Notes: generated from the letters alone by a model not told the origin. A stretch of 40,865 nucleotides of DNA from an uncultured Candidatus Pelagibacter sp. (GCA_905612525.1 CAJQSG010000013.1:1-40865), one strand, 5' to 3'. Positions 8,469 to 17,235 are shown, numbered from the stretch's first letter. Numbers and translations: made by a program.

Positions 8469-10991
8469 TTAAAAAATACTACTTAGGCTGACCATTACTT
8501 CATCAATAGTATTTGGTTTCAATACATCTTGATTATTTAATTTAAAATCAATTTCAAAATCATTAATATTTTTACTAATCTTATACTCAGATCCTAGATT
8601 ATCTGATCCATTTATTTTAAAAGCATAGTTGGTTTTTTTGTTTGGTAAGTATCCAATCGTAATAATGATGTTATCTGTATGTCCAGTTCCAAGAGCTTGA
8701 TTACGCTCATATATTAAAAAGACACTCAAACTATTAGGTAAAATTATATCTATACCCATTTCACCATTTACATTATGTAAAGCCCCTGAGTATAATCTTT
8801 CCTGAAAATCTAAAGTATTATCTGAAACATAAGTATATTCAAAATTAGAGGAACGACTTAAATCAGCTATATATTCTAATTTACCGTGTTTTTTTATGTA
8901 GCATGTTTTAGCTAAGTCTAAGCAAAAAGTAGATTCATTTGGTAAATCATCCACCACTCCTATCGATGTTCTTAGTTTGGTTGTTATTATGTGCTGATTT
9001 TTAACTTTAATTGCACCAATACCAGACTCTGTATATCCATCTAATATTGTGTACCCAACATCAGCTTGAAAAGAGGGGATTAAAATAAAATTATTTTTTT
9101 TGATCTCATCTTTTGACTTAACTGCCCCATACACTTGTCTACCATTTCTACTGGCTTTTATATGTTTGCCGTCTAAAACAGTTAGAACATCATACTTTAA
9201 TTTACCAAAACCAATAACGATATCCTCAGATTTTGTGTCATTTTCAATTGGGGTAGTAGAATAATAACTAAGGTTGAATGTATCAGTATCTATATTACTT
9301 CCTCCCATTCCAACATCGACATTATTGTTACCGATTCTAAATGCCAATCCTTTTATTCCATTATTATCAGTAAATTTATCAGCTCCAAGTGTAATTGCTT
9401 CAGTTCCAATCTTTTTAAATGAAGAAATATTTGTGTCTCCTACTCTTCCAATTGCAATACTTCCTTCGCTCCAAAAAAAGATATCTTTTTTTTTATCTTC
9501 TGTCTTTTTTTTAACAGATGCTTTACGTGCGGTTATTTTTTCTGGAAGTTTATCAAACCAAGAATTTACCAGTGGGTTATCTGATTTAAAGACAGTGGTA
9601 AAATTATTATGGTTGTTACTACTTTTATTTCTTTTTTTATATTCACGATCAATAGTTATAGACTGACCACCTTCTACTTTTTTATTAACTGAAAGTATTC
9701 TGTCTGGAAGTTTTTTAACCCAGTAATTTAACAATGGGTTATCAAGTTGAGTGGCAGTATTAAAATTAAAATCAATATTAAGATTTGATAAATTTTGATT
9801 ATCTTTATTTCTTCTTATCCATTCTAAACGGTTTAAGGCACTTTTAGTTGAATGATCAATAGTTCTTTTAGCAATCATTATTTGCGCTTCTACAATTCCA
9901 GTTCTAATACTATTTTCTGTAACTGGAGGACATTTTCCTTCAATAATATTAAAAGGACAAACTAGATCATATTCTAAAACATCTTCATCTTCATCGTTCA
10001 TCGTGTACATTTTTAAACCATTGGTGCTAAATGTAAGTCCACTTGGCTGTGGAGCTCCACCACTTGCACTGTTGATGAATTCAACTGTACCATCTATTGT
10101 AAATGAAGAAGTGGAGAATGCCACATCAAGAGAAACTTGAGTTATATCTCTATCATAATTGTTTCCTCCGTGATCAACAACCCAAAATCTTTTTCCATCT
10201 GGACTAAAATCAAGTCCCTTGGCATTACCTACAGGAGTGCTAACTGAACCTGGATCCTGAAGTCTTATTCCAGCATCTGTAACAATTGATATAGTGCTTA
10301 AATCATATGCAATTGATAATTCGTATTCTAATAACCTTACATAATGATTTGAACCAGAGCCACCAAAAAGTACAAATAATTTTTTTCCATCATTACTAAA
10401 GTCAAAACCTCTCAATTTATTTTTAGTTGAAGGAACAACAACAGTTCCAGCATTACTCCCATCTTGCAGATCATCATCATCAAGATTTGAAGTTGCATGT
10501 ACAGCTGAACCTACAGGAAAATTACATGTTGAAATATCGTAAGGTGAAGTTAAATCAAATCTAAATACTCTATCAGCGTTTGCATTAGCTGAGCCTGAGT
10601 TACTTCTGGCTACAAACAATATCATTCCATCATGAGAAAATTTTAAATCATGCATCCAATTTGTAGGACCATATTCACTTGATCTATTACCCTCACCATT
10701 GTTCAAAATACATCTTTCACCATCACCTGCATAAGTTTTTGTAGAGACATCAAATGGTGTGCTTAAATTATATTCACTTACATGCGAAAAAACATCATCA
10801 GCTGAATTATCTGGTGATTGAGATAATATGAACATTTTTGTTCCAGCAGGATTAAAATGAACACCACTTGGATCATTATTAGTGCCATCGGTAACTGCTG
10901 CCTTCTGTACAAAAGTGTGCATAGCTCCAAATGAATTAGAGATCGGAAATATAAATAATAAAATTAAAATAAAGTTTTTTATAAATTTCAT
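8469..10991 (-). CDS. Autotransporter with beta-propeller-like passenger
   Basis: An exported protein of 840 residues when started at the ATG at 10991 (MKFIKNFILILL, a clean signal peptide ending NSFG-A). A longer frame from 11030 would add 13 residues, overlap the upstream gene and spoil the signal peptide. Repeats such as VHFNPAGTKMFILSQ, LKFSHDGMILFVARS, FDFSNDGKKLFVLFG and LDFSPDGKRFWVVDH each precede a YxLSxxYDLST strand, giving a propeller-like passenger. A CPFNIIEGKC cysteine pair, the linker RLEWIRRNKDNQNLSNLN, two copies of a DNPLxNxWxxKLP module and a barrel starting at FFWSEGSIAIG follow, ending SLSSIF. It begins 4 bp after the stop of the next upstream autotransporter and is likely co-transcribed with it. 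Confidence 0.8.
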   Translation of the reverse strand: MKFIKNFILILLFIFPISNSFGAMHTFVQKAAVTDGTNNDPSGVHFNPAGTKMFILSQSPDNSADDVFSHVSEYNLSTPFDVSTKTYAGDGERCILNNGEGNRSSEYGPTNWMHDLKFSHDGMILFVARSNSGSANANADRVFRFDLTSPYDISTCNFPVGSAVHATSNLDDDDLQDGSNAGTVVVPSTKNKLRGFDFSNDGKKLFVLFGGSGSNHYVRLLEYELSIAYDLSTISIVTDAGIRLQDPGSVSTPVGNAKGLDFSPDGKRFWVVDHGGNNYDRDITQVSLDVAFSTSSFTIDGTVEFINSASGGAPQPSGLTFSTNGLKMYTMNDEDEDVLEYDLVCPFNIIEGKCPPVTENSIRTGIVEAQIMIAKRTIDHSTKSALNRLEWIRRNKDNQNLSNLNIDFNFNTATQLDNPLLNYWVKKLPDRILSVNKKVEGGQSITIDREYKKRNKSSNNHNNFTTVFKSDNPLVNSWFDKLPEKITARKASVKKKTEDKKKDIFFWSEGSIAIGRVGDTNISSFKKIGTEAITLGADKFTDNNGIKGLAFRIGNNNVDVGMGGSNIDTDTFNLSYYSTTPIENDTKSEDIVIGFGKLKYDVLTVLDGKHIKASRNGRQVYGAVKSKDEIKKNNFILIPSFQADVGYTILDGYTESGIGAIKVKNQHIITTKLRTSIGVVDDLPNESTFCLDLAKTCYIKKHGKLEYIADLSRSSNFEYTYVSDNTLDFQERLYSGALHNVNGEMGIDIILPNSLSVFLIYERNQALGTGHTDNIIITIGYLPNKKTNYAFKINGSDNLGSEYKISKNINDFEIDFKLNNQDVLKPNTIDEVMVSLSSIF

Positions 10992-10995
10992 ATAA

Positions 10996-13203
10996 TTAAA
11001 ATGTTGAAGATAATTCAATACCTGCACCATAGTCAGGAATTTTACTATACATCGCGTAGTTAGATTTTACTTTTAAATCAAAATTATCATGCTTTTTTAA
11101 ATAACTAATTTCAGTATTATTATTTTTTAAAGGATCATAAATTACATTAAAATTAGTATTTTCATTTTTTTGTTTTCCAAATTTAAAAAGCAAACTATCT
11201 GTGTGTGCACTATTATCTAGGCTTTGAAATCGCTCATAATTTAATGCAAATGTTTGACCACTCTTTTTAAATAATTCAAAACCAATATTTCCTTTAATAT
11301 TATTGTATGAATATCTTTTAATGGTGTTTTGAACTGTGACATTATCACTGTGATTTTTATAACGATGATCAATATCAGGAGTAAAATCAACCATATACTC
11401 TAGAAATCCATTTCTGCTTATTCTGCTTCCATCCAAATACAAAGTGTTATCAAACTTAAAGCCAGCAGATGCATTTCCTGTTTTAAAAGTTAGTCTTTCA
11501 TGGGTCTCAATATTATTTGTGGCTGTTGTTCCAAAATCCGTATATTCAGATAATTCTGTGATCCCTAATTCTGTTTTAGCATAAGGAATTAAGTCAAATT
11601 TAGTATAATTTTCCTCTTCTTCGTAACTTAAAGATGTATAAATTTGTTTTCCATTTCTTTTACCAGTAATGGTTCCAGAGATCATTTGGTCTATCCTTAA
11701 AAAGCTTACTCCTAACAAAGCATTTAAATTTGATTTAGAATTAAAAGGTAATTGGCCGTACATATTAAAAGATAATGATTTCGAATTTAATTCCTCATTA
11801 GTTAAAGATTTTATATCAACATCATCATTACCGATTCTCATCGCAAATCCAAAAATATTATTATTTTTGGTTAATTTATCTGCACCAATTGTTATTCCTG
11901 TGGTTTTAATTTCTTTTGGTTTTAATGAAAAGGTATCACCCACTCTTCCAAATGAAATATCACCGTGTGACCAACTGGACCATTTTCTTTTATTCTCTGC
12001 TGGTTTTTCTGTTTTTAATGATGCTTGATTATATTTAATATTTTTAAAAGGAGACTTAAAAGATGATTGTAGTTTATTTGTTAAAGATGCTAAAATTGGA
12101 TTATTAATATTTAATTTTAAATTATGACTATTTAAATTTGTTTTATTTTCATTTCTACGCAACCATTCAAATCTTTTAAAAATTGTTGAGGTATTTTGAT
12201 GAATAACATTTTTAGCTATTTCTATTTGAGCACTTGCAACTGATGCTGTTTCACTTTCACATAATACAATTCCATAAGGACAGCTTAAATCATATTCAAA
12301 AACTTTATTTATATTACCAGTACTGTCATTTACAAAAGATACCTGATAAAATTTCATACCATCTTTAGAAAAATGCATACCTCCTGGTCCTCCATCACCT
12401 CCTGCTGCATCAAAAAAATTTGCTATACTACCGGCAAAAGTTGCTGTTGAAGTATCAAAACCAGTACTTAACTTATAAGCATAAATTTTATCGGAAGACG
12501 GATTACCTGATTTAGATTCTATTACATACATTCTTGTGCCATCGTCATCAAAATCTATATCCTGAATTTCCCTAGAACTTTCAGTTGCAAAAAAATTACC
12601 AAATGATGCAGAACCTGGAAGGTAAGGAGTGCTTAAATCATATTCTATAACTCCTACTGTGCCAACGGCATCAACTAAAAACATTTTTGTTCCATCATTA
12701 TTAAAACGCATGCCATGTGGTCTATGACTACTATTTGAACCTCCTTCTCCACCATAATCAGTACTCCAATTTATCCCGTCATCTGCATCCTGTGTAGCAT
12801 TAGATAAATCATATGGCGTTGGTAAACTGTGAACAGTCATTTGTCCTGTAAAACCTATTGCATATACTTTTGTACCGTCTCCATTAAATGTTAAATCTTC
12901 TATTTTACGAGCCGTCATAGCATCGGTACCAGTTACATTGAGGATAACTTCTGAGCTAGAATCTATTGATGATACATTAAATGGAATACTTAAATCATAC
13001 TGGTATAAATTTGATCCACTGTTAAACTTAGCAAAGTGAATTTTAGTTCCATCTGCACTAAGTGTTACTCCAATAGGTATAGTCATATTGGTGCCAGCTG
13101 AACGTACAAAGGTTGGTTTAACTGTCTCCGCTTGTGCTTGCATCAAAATAAAAAATGATGCCACAAGTAAACCAATGGCTAATTTTCTTAATAAAAATAA
13201 CAT
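10996..13203 (-). CDS. Autotransporter with beta-propeller-like passenger
   Basis: A 735-residue exported protein with a signal peptide (MLFLLRKLA then a hydrophobic core ending QAQA). At least five propeller-type repeats are visible, for example VTLSADGTKIHFAKF, LTFNGDGTKVYAIGF, MRFNNDGTKMFLVDA, IDFDDDGTRMYVIES and MHFSKDGMKFYQVSF. A CPYGIVLC cysteine pair, the linker KRFEWLRRNENKTNLNSHN and a barrel from WSSWSHGDISFG follow, ending IELSSTF. It is the first gene of a two-gene minus-strand unit with the autotransporter ending at 8469. Its signal peptide resembles that of the + strand remnant at 13420, suggesting a common source. No Shine-Dalgarno is evident before the ATG. Confidence 0.8.
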   Translation of the reverse strand: MLFLLRKLAIGLLVASFFILMQAQAETVKPTFVRSAGTNMTIPIGVTLSADGTKIHFAKFNSGSNLYQYDLSIPFNVSSIDSSSEVILNVTGTDAMTARKIEDLTFNGDGTKVYAIGFTGQMTVHSLPTPYDLSNATQDADDGINWSTDYGGEGGSNSSHRPHGMRFNNDGTKMFLVDAVGTVGVIEYDLSTPYLPGSASFGNFFATESSREIQDIDFDDDGTRMYVIESKSGNPSSDKIYAYKLSTGFDTSTATFAGSIANFFDAAGGDGGPGGMHFSKDGMKFYQVSFVNDSTGNINKVFEYDLSCPYGIVLCESETASVASAQIEIAKNVIHQNTSTIFKRFEWLRRNENKTNLNSHNLKLNINNPILASLTNKLQSSFKSPFKNIKYNQASLKTEKPAENKRKWSSWSHGDISFGRVGDTFSLKPKEIKTTGITIGADKLTKNNNIFGFAMRIGNDDVDIKSLTNEELNSKSLSFNMYGQLPFNSKSNLNALLGVSFLRIDQMISGTITGKRNGKQIYTSLSYEEEENYTKFDLIPYAKTELGITELSEYTDFGTTATNNIETHERLTFKTGNASAGFKFDNTLYLDGSRISRNGFLEYMVDFTPDIDHRYKNHSDNVTVQNTIKRYSYNNIKGNIGFELFKKSGQTFALNYERFQSLDNSAHTDSLLFKFGKQKNENTNFNVIYDPLKNNNTEISYLKKHDNFDLKVKSNYAMYSKIPDYGAGIELSSTF

Positions 13204-13231
13204 TATATAAAATTTATTTTATTCATTAGAA

Positions 13232-13267
13232 TTACTCAATAGAGATAAGTTAGCATTATGATTTTAC
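13232..13267 (+). repeat. Intergenic repeat, copy 3
   Basis: TTACTCAATAGAGATAAG followed by TTAGCATTATGATTTTAC matches copy 1 at 4512-4547. Unlike copies 1 and 2 it does not follow a + strand stop codon but lies 29 bp from the start of a minus-strand gene, which points to rearrangement of the block. Confidence 0.8.
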
Positions 13268-13347
13268 TTGTATATTTTTAAATCAGCTAAAAGGAACTTG
13301 AGACTTCTATTTTCGAGGAACCATTTCAAATTTAGATAAATATTATA

Positions 13348-13371
13348 TTTTGCGCCCGTTTTGGGCACTAA
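13348..13371 (+). promoter_or_regulatory. Third copy of the upstream inverted-repeat element
   Basis: TTTTGCGCCCGTTTTGGGCA then CTAA matches the element at 4641-4664. GCGCCC (13352-13357) and GGGCAC (13363-13368) pair around GTTTT with one mismatch. The downstream part of the element (GGTT, ATTTATC) is not conserved here, in keeping with the decayed gene that follows. Confidence 0.35.
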
Positions 13372-13419
13372 GACTCATCAAAAAAATGATAAACAAAACT
13401 TTATGTAACAATTTTCAAA

Positions 13420-13844
13420 ATGGTATTTTTCTTAAGAAAACTTGCTAGATGTATTCACATCACTTTTTTTTTGATTATCTTTTTAAGTTCAAAAATAGTT
13501 TATTCAGCAAGCTTTACCTTTCCTTCATCTCTAACAACCAATACTTCAAATTTCGTTTTACTTTCTGAAACTGGAACCACTCCTTCTGTAGGTGGTTTTT
13601 CTACAGATGTACTTATTGCAATTACCGCAACAGCCGGTAATGTAAAAATAACAACAGTTACAGGCCTTGAACAAATTAATGGATTCTGTGGTTATACAGC
13701 TGATAATTCTAGCTCTGAACCAAGTAATTGCTCAGACAATAATAGATCAGAGATTGGTATCTTGCTGCCTCAATAAGAAGGTTAATTAGAAATAATAAAG
13801 ATTTTGAAAATGAGTTTGTAATTAAAGCAGGTAAGCCATTTTAA
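13420..13844 (+). pseudogene. Frameshifted remnant of an exported protein
   Basis: An ATG frame of 118 codons encodes a signal-peptide-like start (MVFFLRKLARCIH, hydrophobic core, ending IVYSAS), a short T/S/G-rich segment and two cysteines, then stops at 13774-13776. The -1-shifted frame over 13752-13844 continues with DWYLAASIRRLIRNNKDFEN and ends GKPF, which reads like a natural C-terminal end. The two frames overlap between 13746 and 13774, so one indel would join them into about 140 residues. The start resembles the signal peptide of the autotransporter at 10996-13203, but no propeller or barrel is present. It may be a small exported protein with a sequence error or a decayed relic. Confidence 0.5.
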
Positions 13845-13937
13845 TTATATCTACAGTTTTAACTTTATATATCTTGAAGAGAGGTAACTTCTAATTTCTC
13901 AGTTTGAAATGATTTAAATTACTTTTAAATTCGATAA

Positions 13938-14363
13938 CTAGCAACTACTACTGGAAACTGGTTTTTTTTTTGTTTGAGTTATTTTTATTGTACAGCTTGT
14001 GTCGCTAATTTTAGTTGCAATAATAGTAAGAGTGTCGGCGACTGTTGTTTTAAAAGTGTATGCTTGTCCATCTAAATCATCTACTCCATCAAATAAATTA
14101 GTAACTATATTTAATTGAGATGTGCTAATATAATATTCTCCATTATTAGATTTATATTCTTGCTCAGCTAAATAAATAGAGTTTAGTGTAATTTCAGCTT
14201 GTTTTTTTTCTGCTGAAGTTTTGTATCCGCTATAGGATACAACTCCTACTGCTGAAAGAATGCCAATAATGGCCACAACTACTAATAGTTCAATTAATGT
14301 AAAACCTTTTGAATTTTTTTTGTTATTAAAAAGTATTTGAGTTTTGATTAATTTAATGCACAT
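13938..14363 (-). CDS. Type IV pilin-like protein
   Basis: A class III signal with the pilin hallmark SKG|FTLIELLVVVAIIGILSA is followed by the long N-terminal helix (SYSGYKTSAEKKQAEITLNS). A small C-terminal domain of about 90 residues carries two cysteines (DTSC near the end, terminal SSSSC) that could form the D-region disulphide. The ATG at 14363 is preferred over a GTG four codons upstream. Either choice overlaps the protease gene, by 16 or 28 bp. The leader is about 20 residues, long for a type IVa pilin. It would be cut by the PilD at 32728-33504. It may be a minor pilin or a second major-pilin variant. Its position beyond the protease, apart from the main pilin cluster, is unusual. 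Confidence 0.8.
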   Translation of the reverse strand: MCIKLIKTQILFNNKKNSKGFTLIELLVVVAIIGILSAVGVVSYSGYKTSAEKKQAEITLNSIYLAEQEYKSNNGEYYISTSQLNIVTNLFDGVDDLDGQAYTFKTTVADTLTIIATKISDTSCTIKITQTKKKPVSSSSC

Positions 14364-15325
14364 TGCTGCTGACACATACCATCTGGGTTTCGTTCTTTAC
14401 ATTTATTATAACACATAAAGTCAAATGCTAAACGTGGTTGACCAAAAACAGTTTTAACTGTTTTCATGGCTGCTATTTTTGTTTCAGCTGTCCAGCAACC
14501 CACATAAGCAGTTGCATTTTGTATTTTTTCTCCAAGTACTTCTGTCGAAACTTTCTTTGGCTCCTCTTCAGAATTTTTTATACTATTTGCTGAAGTAAAA
14601 TTTTTAAGAATAGATGATTTAATCCCAAAATTTGTATTTTCTGGAATAACTCCATAAGACTCCATTGCATCTTTAAAATCTAGTTTGGCTACCGCAACTC
14701 CAACTACATCACCACTAGTATTAACAATCGGACCCCCACTATTACCTGGCTGAATTGCTGCATCAATTTGAACTAATGCATAATTATCTTGTGAACCAGC
14801 AAGTGCACTAACAACTCCTTTTGTAACCTTTACAGAAGAGCTTACTGCTTTGCCAAAAGGATAACCTGCAACGTAAATATCATCTAATAATTTTGGATCT
14901 CTATTTGAAATATCAAATTTGTCTTTTGGTATTATATCTGTTTCAAGAAGTGCAAGATCATTTACTCTATCGTAAGCTAATATTTTAGCGGTTACTGTCT
15001 TACCAAAATATTTGACTTTGGTAATATTACAATAATTAACTACATGATGGTTAGTAATCATATGACCTTCATCAGATATAAAGAAAGCTGTACCTGATCC
15101 AGTAAAAATTTTATCATCTAAAACTTTATCGATTCTTTTCGTATTAGATATTTTATCAATACTCACTTTTGCTTTAACTTTTTTACATAAAAAAACAACA
15201 TTGTCAGAAGTAACTACAGTTTCTGCTATTTTTTTTGATTCATTACACGATTTTAGATCAGCCTTATAAACATGCTCAATCATACTTCCGTTTAAGAATA
15301 AAAGTAAAGCTGTAACGATTTCCAT
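14348..15325 (-). CDS. Trypsin-like serine protease (HtrA-type fold, no PDZ) in the pilus cluster
   Basis: A 325-residue protein with a full chymotrypsin-fold catalytic triad: His94 in TNHHVV, Asp123 in RVNDLALL and Ser196 in QPGNSGGP. The spacing fits the S1C (DegP/HtrA-like) family. No PDZ domain follows. The C-terminal 75 residues are instead cysteine-rich (VGCW, MCYNKCKER, MCQQQCALN) with no recognisable fold. A short hydrophobic N-terminus suggests export, but no clean signal peptidase site is seen. It sits between two pilin genes and overlaps the following one, so co-expression with pilins is likely. Possible roles are envelope quality control or processing of surface proteins; the substrate is unknown. 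Confidence 0.75.
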   Translation of the reverse strand: MEIVTALLLFLNGSMIEHVYKADLKSCNESKKIAETVVTSDNVVFLCKKVKAKVSIDKISNTKRIDKVLDDKIFTGSGTAFFISDEGHMITNHHVVNYCNITKVKYFGKTVTAKILAYDRVNDLALLETDIIPKDKFDISNRDPKLLDDIYVAGYPFGKAVSSSVKVTKGVVSALAGSQDNYALVQIDAAIQPGNSGGPIVNTSGDVVGVAVAKLDFKDAMESYGVIPENTNFGIKSSILKNFTSANSIKNSEEEPKKVSTEVLGEKIQNATAYVGCWTAETKIAAMKTVKTVFGQPRLAFDFMCYNKCKERNPDGMCQQQCALN

Positions 15326-15386
15326 AATGAATTTATTATACTATAAACTACTATTATTTATTCCCAAAATACGCTCATAGTGGGCA

Positions 15387-15446
15387 TTAATTAGCAACTA
15401 CAACCAAGAGTTCTATTAAAGTAAACCCTTGGCTGTAGTACCTAAT
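15387..15446 (-). pseudogene. Decayed pilin N-terminus fragment
   Basis: On the minus strand the frame reads SQGFTLIELLVVVAN then stop (15387-15389). This is the first 14 residues of a mature-type pilin helix, including the peptidase-site glycine and the invariant Glu5. There is no ATG in frame ahead of it, only a stop upstream, and nothing pilin-like follows. It lies just after the stop of the pilin at 15460-15912. It is best explained as a remnant of a lost third pilin gene or of recombination between pilin genes. Confidence 0.75.
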
Positions 15447-15459
15447 TTTAAAAAATTAT

Positions 15460-15912
15460 TTATTCAATTGTTACAACTGTTGTCATTAGATTGACGGCAG
15501 AACCAGTTCCTGTGCATGGATCTTTTATACAAGTTTTTACTGTAACGGTTTTGCCTACAGCTTTAATATGAACATAACCTAAAGCATGGGTAGTTCCTGC
15601 TTTAACCGATTCATTTGTAGTATCATGTGGATTTTTATCCGTCAGCACTAAAATCGCTCCAGCTGCAATTTTAGCTGCTGTTACAGGACACGTCTGAATA
15701 CCAGCATATGCCGTTTCTCCCAAACTACATTTTTGAGACTCTGCTGACATATATTTAACTGTTTGTGCGTGAATTGTTTTTGTCGAAGCAACTTTTGCAG
15801 CTCCTGTATATCCATTATAAGCAACAACACCTACTGCTGCTAAAATTCCTATAATTGCTACAACAACTAGCAATTCAATAAGTGTAAAACCTTTATTTTT
15901 AATTTTTTTCAT
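15460..15912 (-). CDS. pilA: Type IV pilin, major pilin candidate
   Basis: A 150-residue prepilin with a short basic leader (MKKIKNKG) cut before FTLIELLVVVAIIGILAA, with Glu5 present and the usual alpha-1 helix. The globular domain is small (about 100 residues) with two cysteine pairs (KCSLGE/QTCPV and KTCIKDPC). The ATG is preceded by AAGGAT at ideal spacing. Unlike the genes upstream it has an independent leader of about 90 bp with a perfect TATAAT. The short leader, separate promoter and position after pilC suit a major pilin needed in high amounts. The assignment to major pilin rather than minor is inference. Confidence 0.85.
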   Translation of the reverse strand: MKKIKNKGFTLIELLVVVAIIGILAAVGVVAYNGYTGAAKVASTKTIHAQTVKYMSAESQKCSLGETAYAGIQTCPVTAAKIAAGAILVLTDKNPHDTTNESVKAGTTHALGYVHIKAVGKTVTVKTCIKDPCTGTGSAVNLMTTVVTIE

Positions 15913-15953
15913 TAAATCCTTTTTAGTGTTTTAATATTAATAATATTATGGAG

Positions 15954-15986
15954 ATTATACTCAAAAAGGTCAATAAATTTTATCAA
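15954..15986 (-). promoter_or_regulatory. Candidate promoter of pilA
   Basis: On the minus strand a perfect TATAAT occupies 15954-15959, leaving a leader of roughly 35 nt to the pilA ATG. Upstream, TTGATA (15981-15986) is 21 nt away and TTGACC (15968-15973) only 8 nt away, so the -35 is imperfectly spaced and the promoter may need an activator. Confidence 0.4.
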
Positions 15987-16002
15987 GCCTAATTACAAAT
16001 AA

Positions 16003-17235
16003 TCACCCAATTATCGCACCAACGTTAAATATAGGCGCATACATAGCTAACATTAGACCACCAATAGTGATCCCCATAAATACGATCATTATGGGCTCAA
16101 TTAAGCTTGCAAGGTTGGCAACAGCCACATCAAATTCTTCTTCGTAGTATATGGCAATAGAGCCAAACATTTCATCCAAGCTTCCCGTTTGTTCACCCAC
16201 TGCTATTAATTGACTAAAGGTTGTTGGGAATATTTTTTCTTTATTAAACAAATCCGTTAAACTTTCTCCTGAAAAAACTCCCTTCTTAATTCTTTCTAAT
16301 GCCTCAACAACAATTACATTGTCAGTTACTGATTTTGCAATATCTATACTCTCAATTAAATCAACCCCTGCTTGGTTAAGGTTTCCTAAAACTAAGGATA
16401 CTTTTGCTAAAATTGATTTTTGAATTAAATTTCCAAAAATAGGAAGCTTCATAATAACCCGGTGCCAATTTTTTCTCACTTCATAATTTTTTTTAATTAA
16501 AAATTTAAAACCAAATACAAAAGATATAATAAACATAAGTAAAAAAAATCCACCAGAAGAACGAACAAATTCACTCATAGACATAATAACAGCTGTTGGT
16601 GTTGGTAGATCATCTGCCATACCCATGCCTTCATACATATTTACAAAAGTTGGTACAACATTCATTAACATAAAAACAGTTACTAAAATTGCAACTGAAA
16701 ATAAAACACCTGGATAAAATAAAGCACTTTTAATTTGTGATTTAATTTTTTCTCTTTTCTCTAAATTGATTACTATTTTTTGTAAAAAAGTATCAAGTTT
16801 ACCACTAGCCTCCCCTGCTTTGATTAAATTAACAACAACTGTATCAAAAATTTTCGAGTGTTTTTCAAAACATTTTGACAATGCATTTCCGGATTCTAAA
16901 TCTTTTTTTATAGTTGAAATAACTTTTTTCATGGGAGGTCTTGATGTTTGACCTTCTAACATATCAAGAGTATTTAGAACAGGCAGTCCAGCTCTAAGCA
17001 TAGTAGCAAACTGTTTACAAAAAATTAAAATTTCTTGTGGCTTTATTCCAGTGCCAAAACTAAAAGAAGTTTTTTCTTTTTTAATAACAGCTTTCTTTTT
17101 TTTAGCTTCCTTTAATTTTGTGATAATAACTTTTTTGTCTTTAAGTTTATGAGCAGCCTCTGCATTATTTAGGGCTTCAATTTCTCCCTCAACATATTTA
17201 CCAAGAGCTATTCCTTTATATTCAAAATTTAACAT
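16003..17235 (-). CDS. pilC: Type IV pilus inner-membrane platform protein PilC (GspF family)
   Basis: A 410-residue member of the PilC/GspF/MshG family. Residues 1-60 match the small N-terminal domain (YKGIALGKYVEGEIEA). Two copies of the cytoplasmic helical domain follow, the first around FCKQFATMLRAGLPVLNTLD and the second around SLVLGNLNQAGVDLIESIDI. Three hydrophobic segments (about 168-200, 231-250 and 376-405) anchor it in the inner membrane. The glycine-rich C-terminal segment (LIEPIMIVFMGITIGGLMLA) is characteristic. It forms the platform on which the PilB and PilT ATPases act. The ATG overlaps the pilB stop as TAATG, indicating translational coupling. Confidence 0.92.
   Translation of the reverse strand: MLNFEYKGIALGKYVEGEIEALNNAEAAHKLKDKKVIITKLKEAKKKKAVIKKEKTSFSFGTGIKPQEILIFCKQFATMLRAGLPVLNTLDMLEGQTSRPPMKKVISTIKKDLESGNALSKCFEKHSKIFDTVVVNLIKAGEASGKLDTFLQKIVINLEKREKIKSQIKSALFYPGVLFSVAILVTVFMLMNVVPTFVNMYEGMGMADDLPTPTAVIMSMSEFVRSSGGFFLLMFIISFVFGFKFLIKKNYEVRKNWHRVIMKLPIFGNLIQKSILAKVSLVLGNLNQAGVDLIESIDIAKSVTDNVIVVEALERIKKGVFSGESLTDLFNKEKIFPTTFSQLIAVGEQTGSLDEMFGSIAIYYEEEFDVAVANLASLIEPIMIVFMGITIGGLMLAMYAPIFNVGAIIG

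Noticed and set aside
10992-11030. Upstream start for the autotransporter ending at 8469
   Set aside because: It would overlap the preceding gene and put 13 polar residues before a clean signal peptide; the ATG at 10991 fits better.
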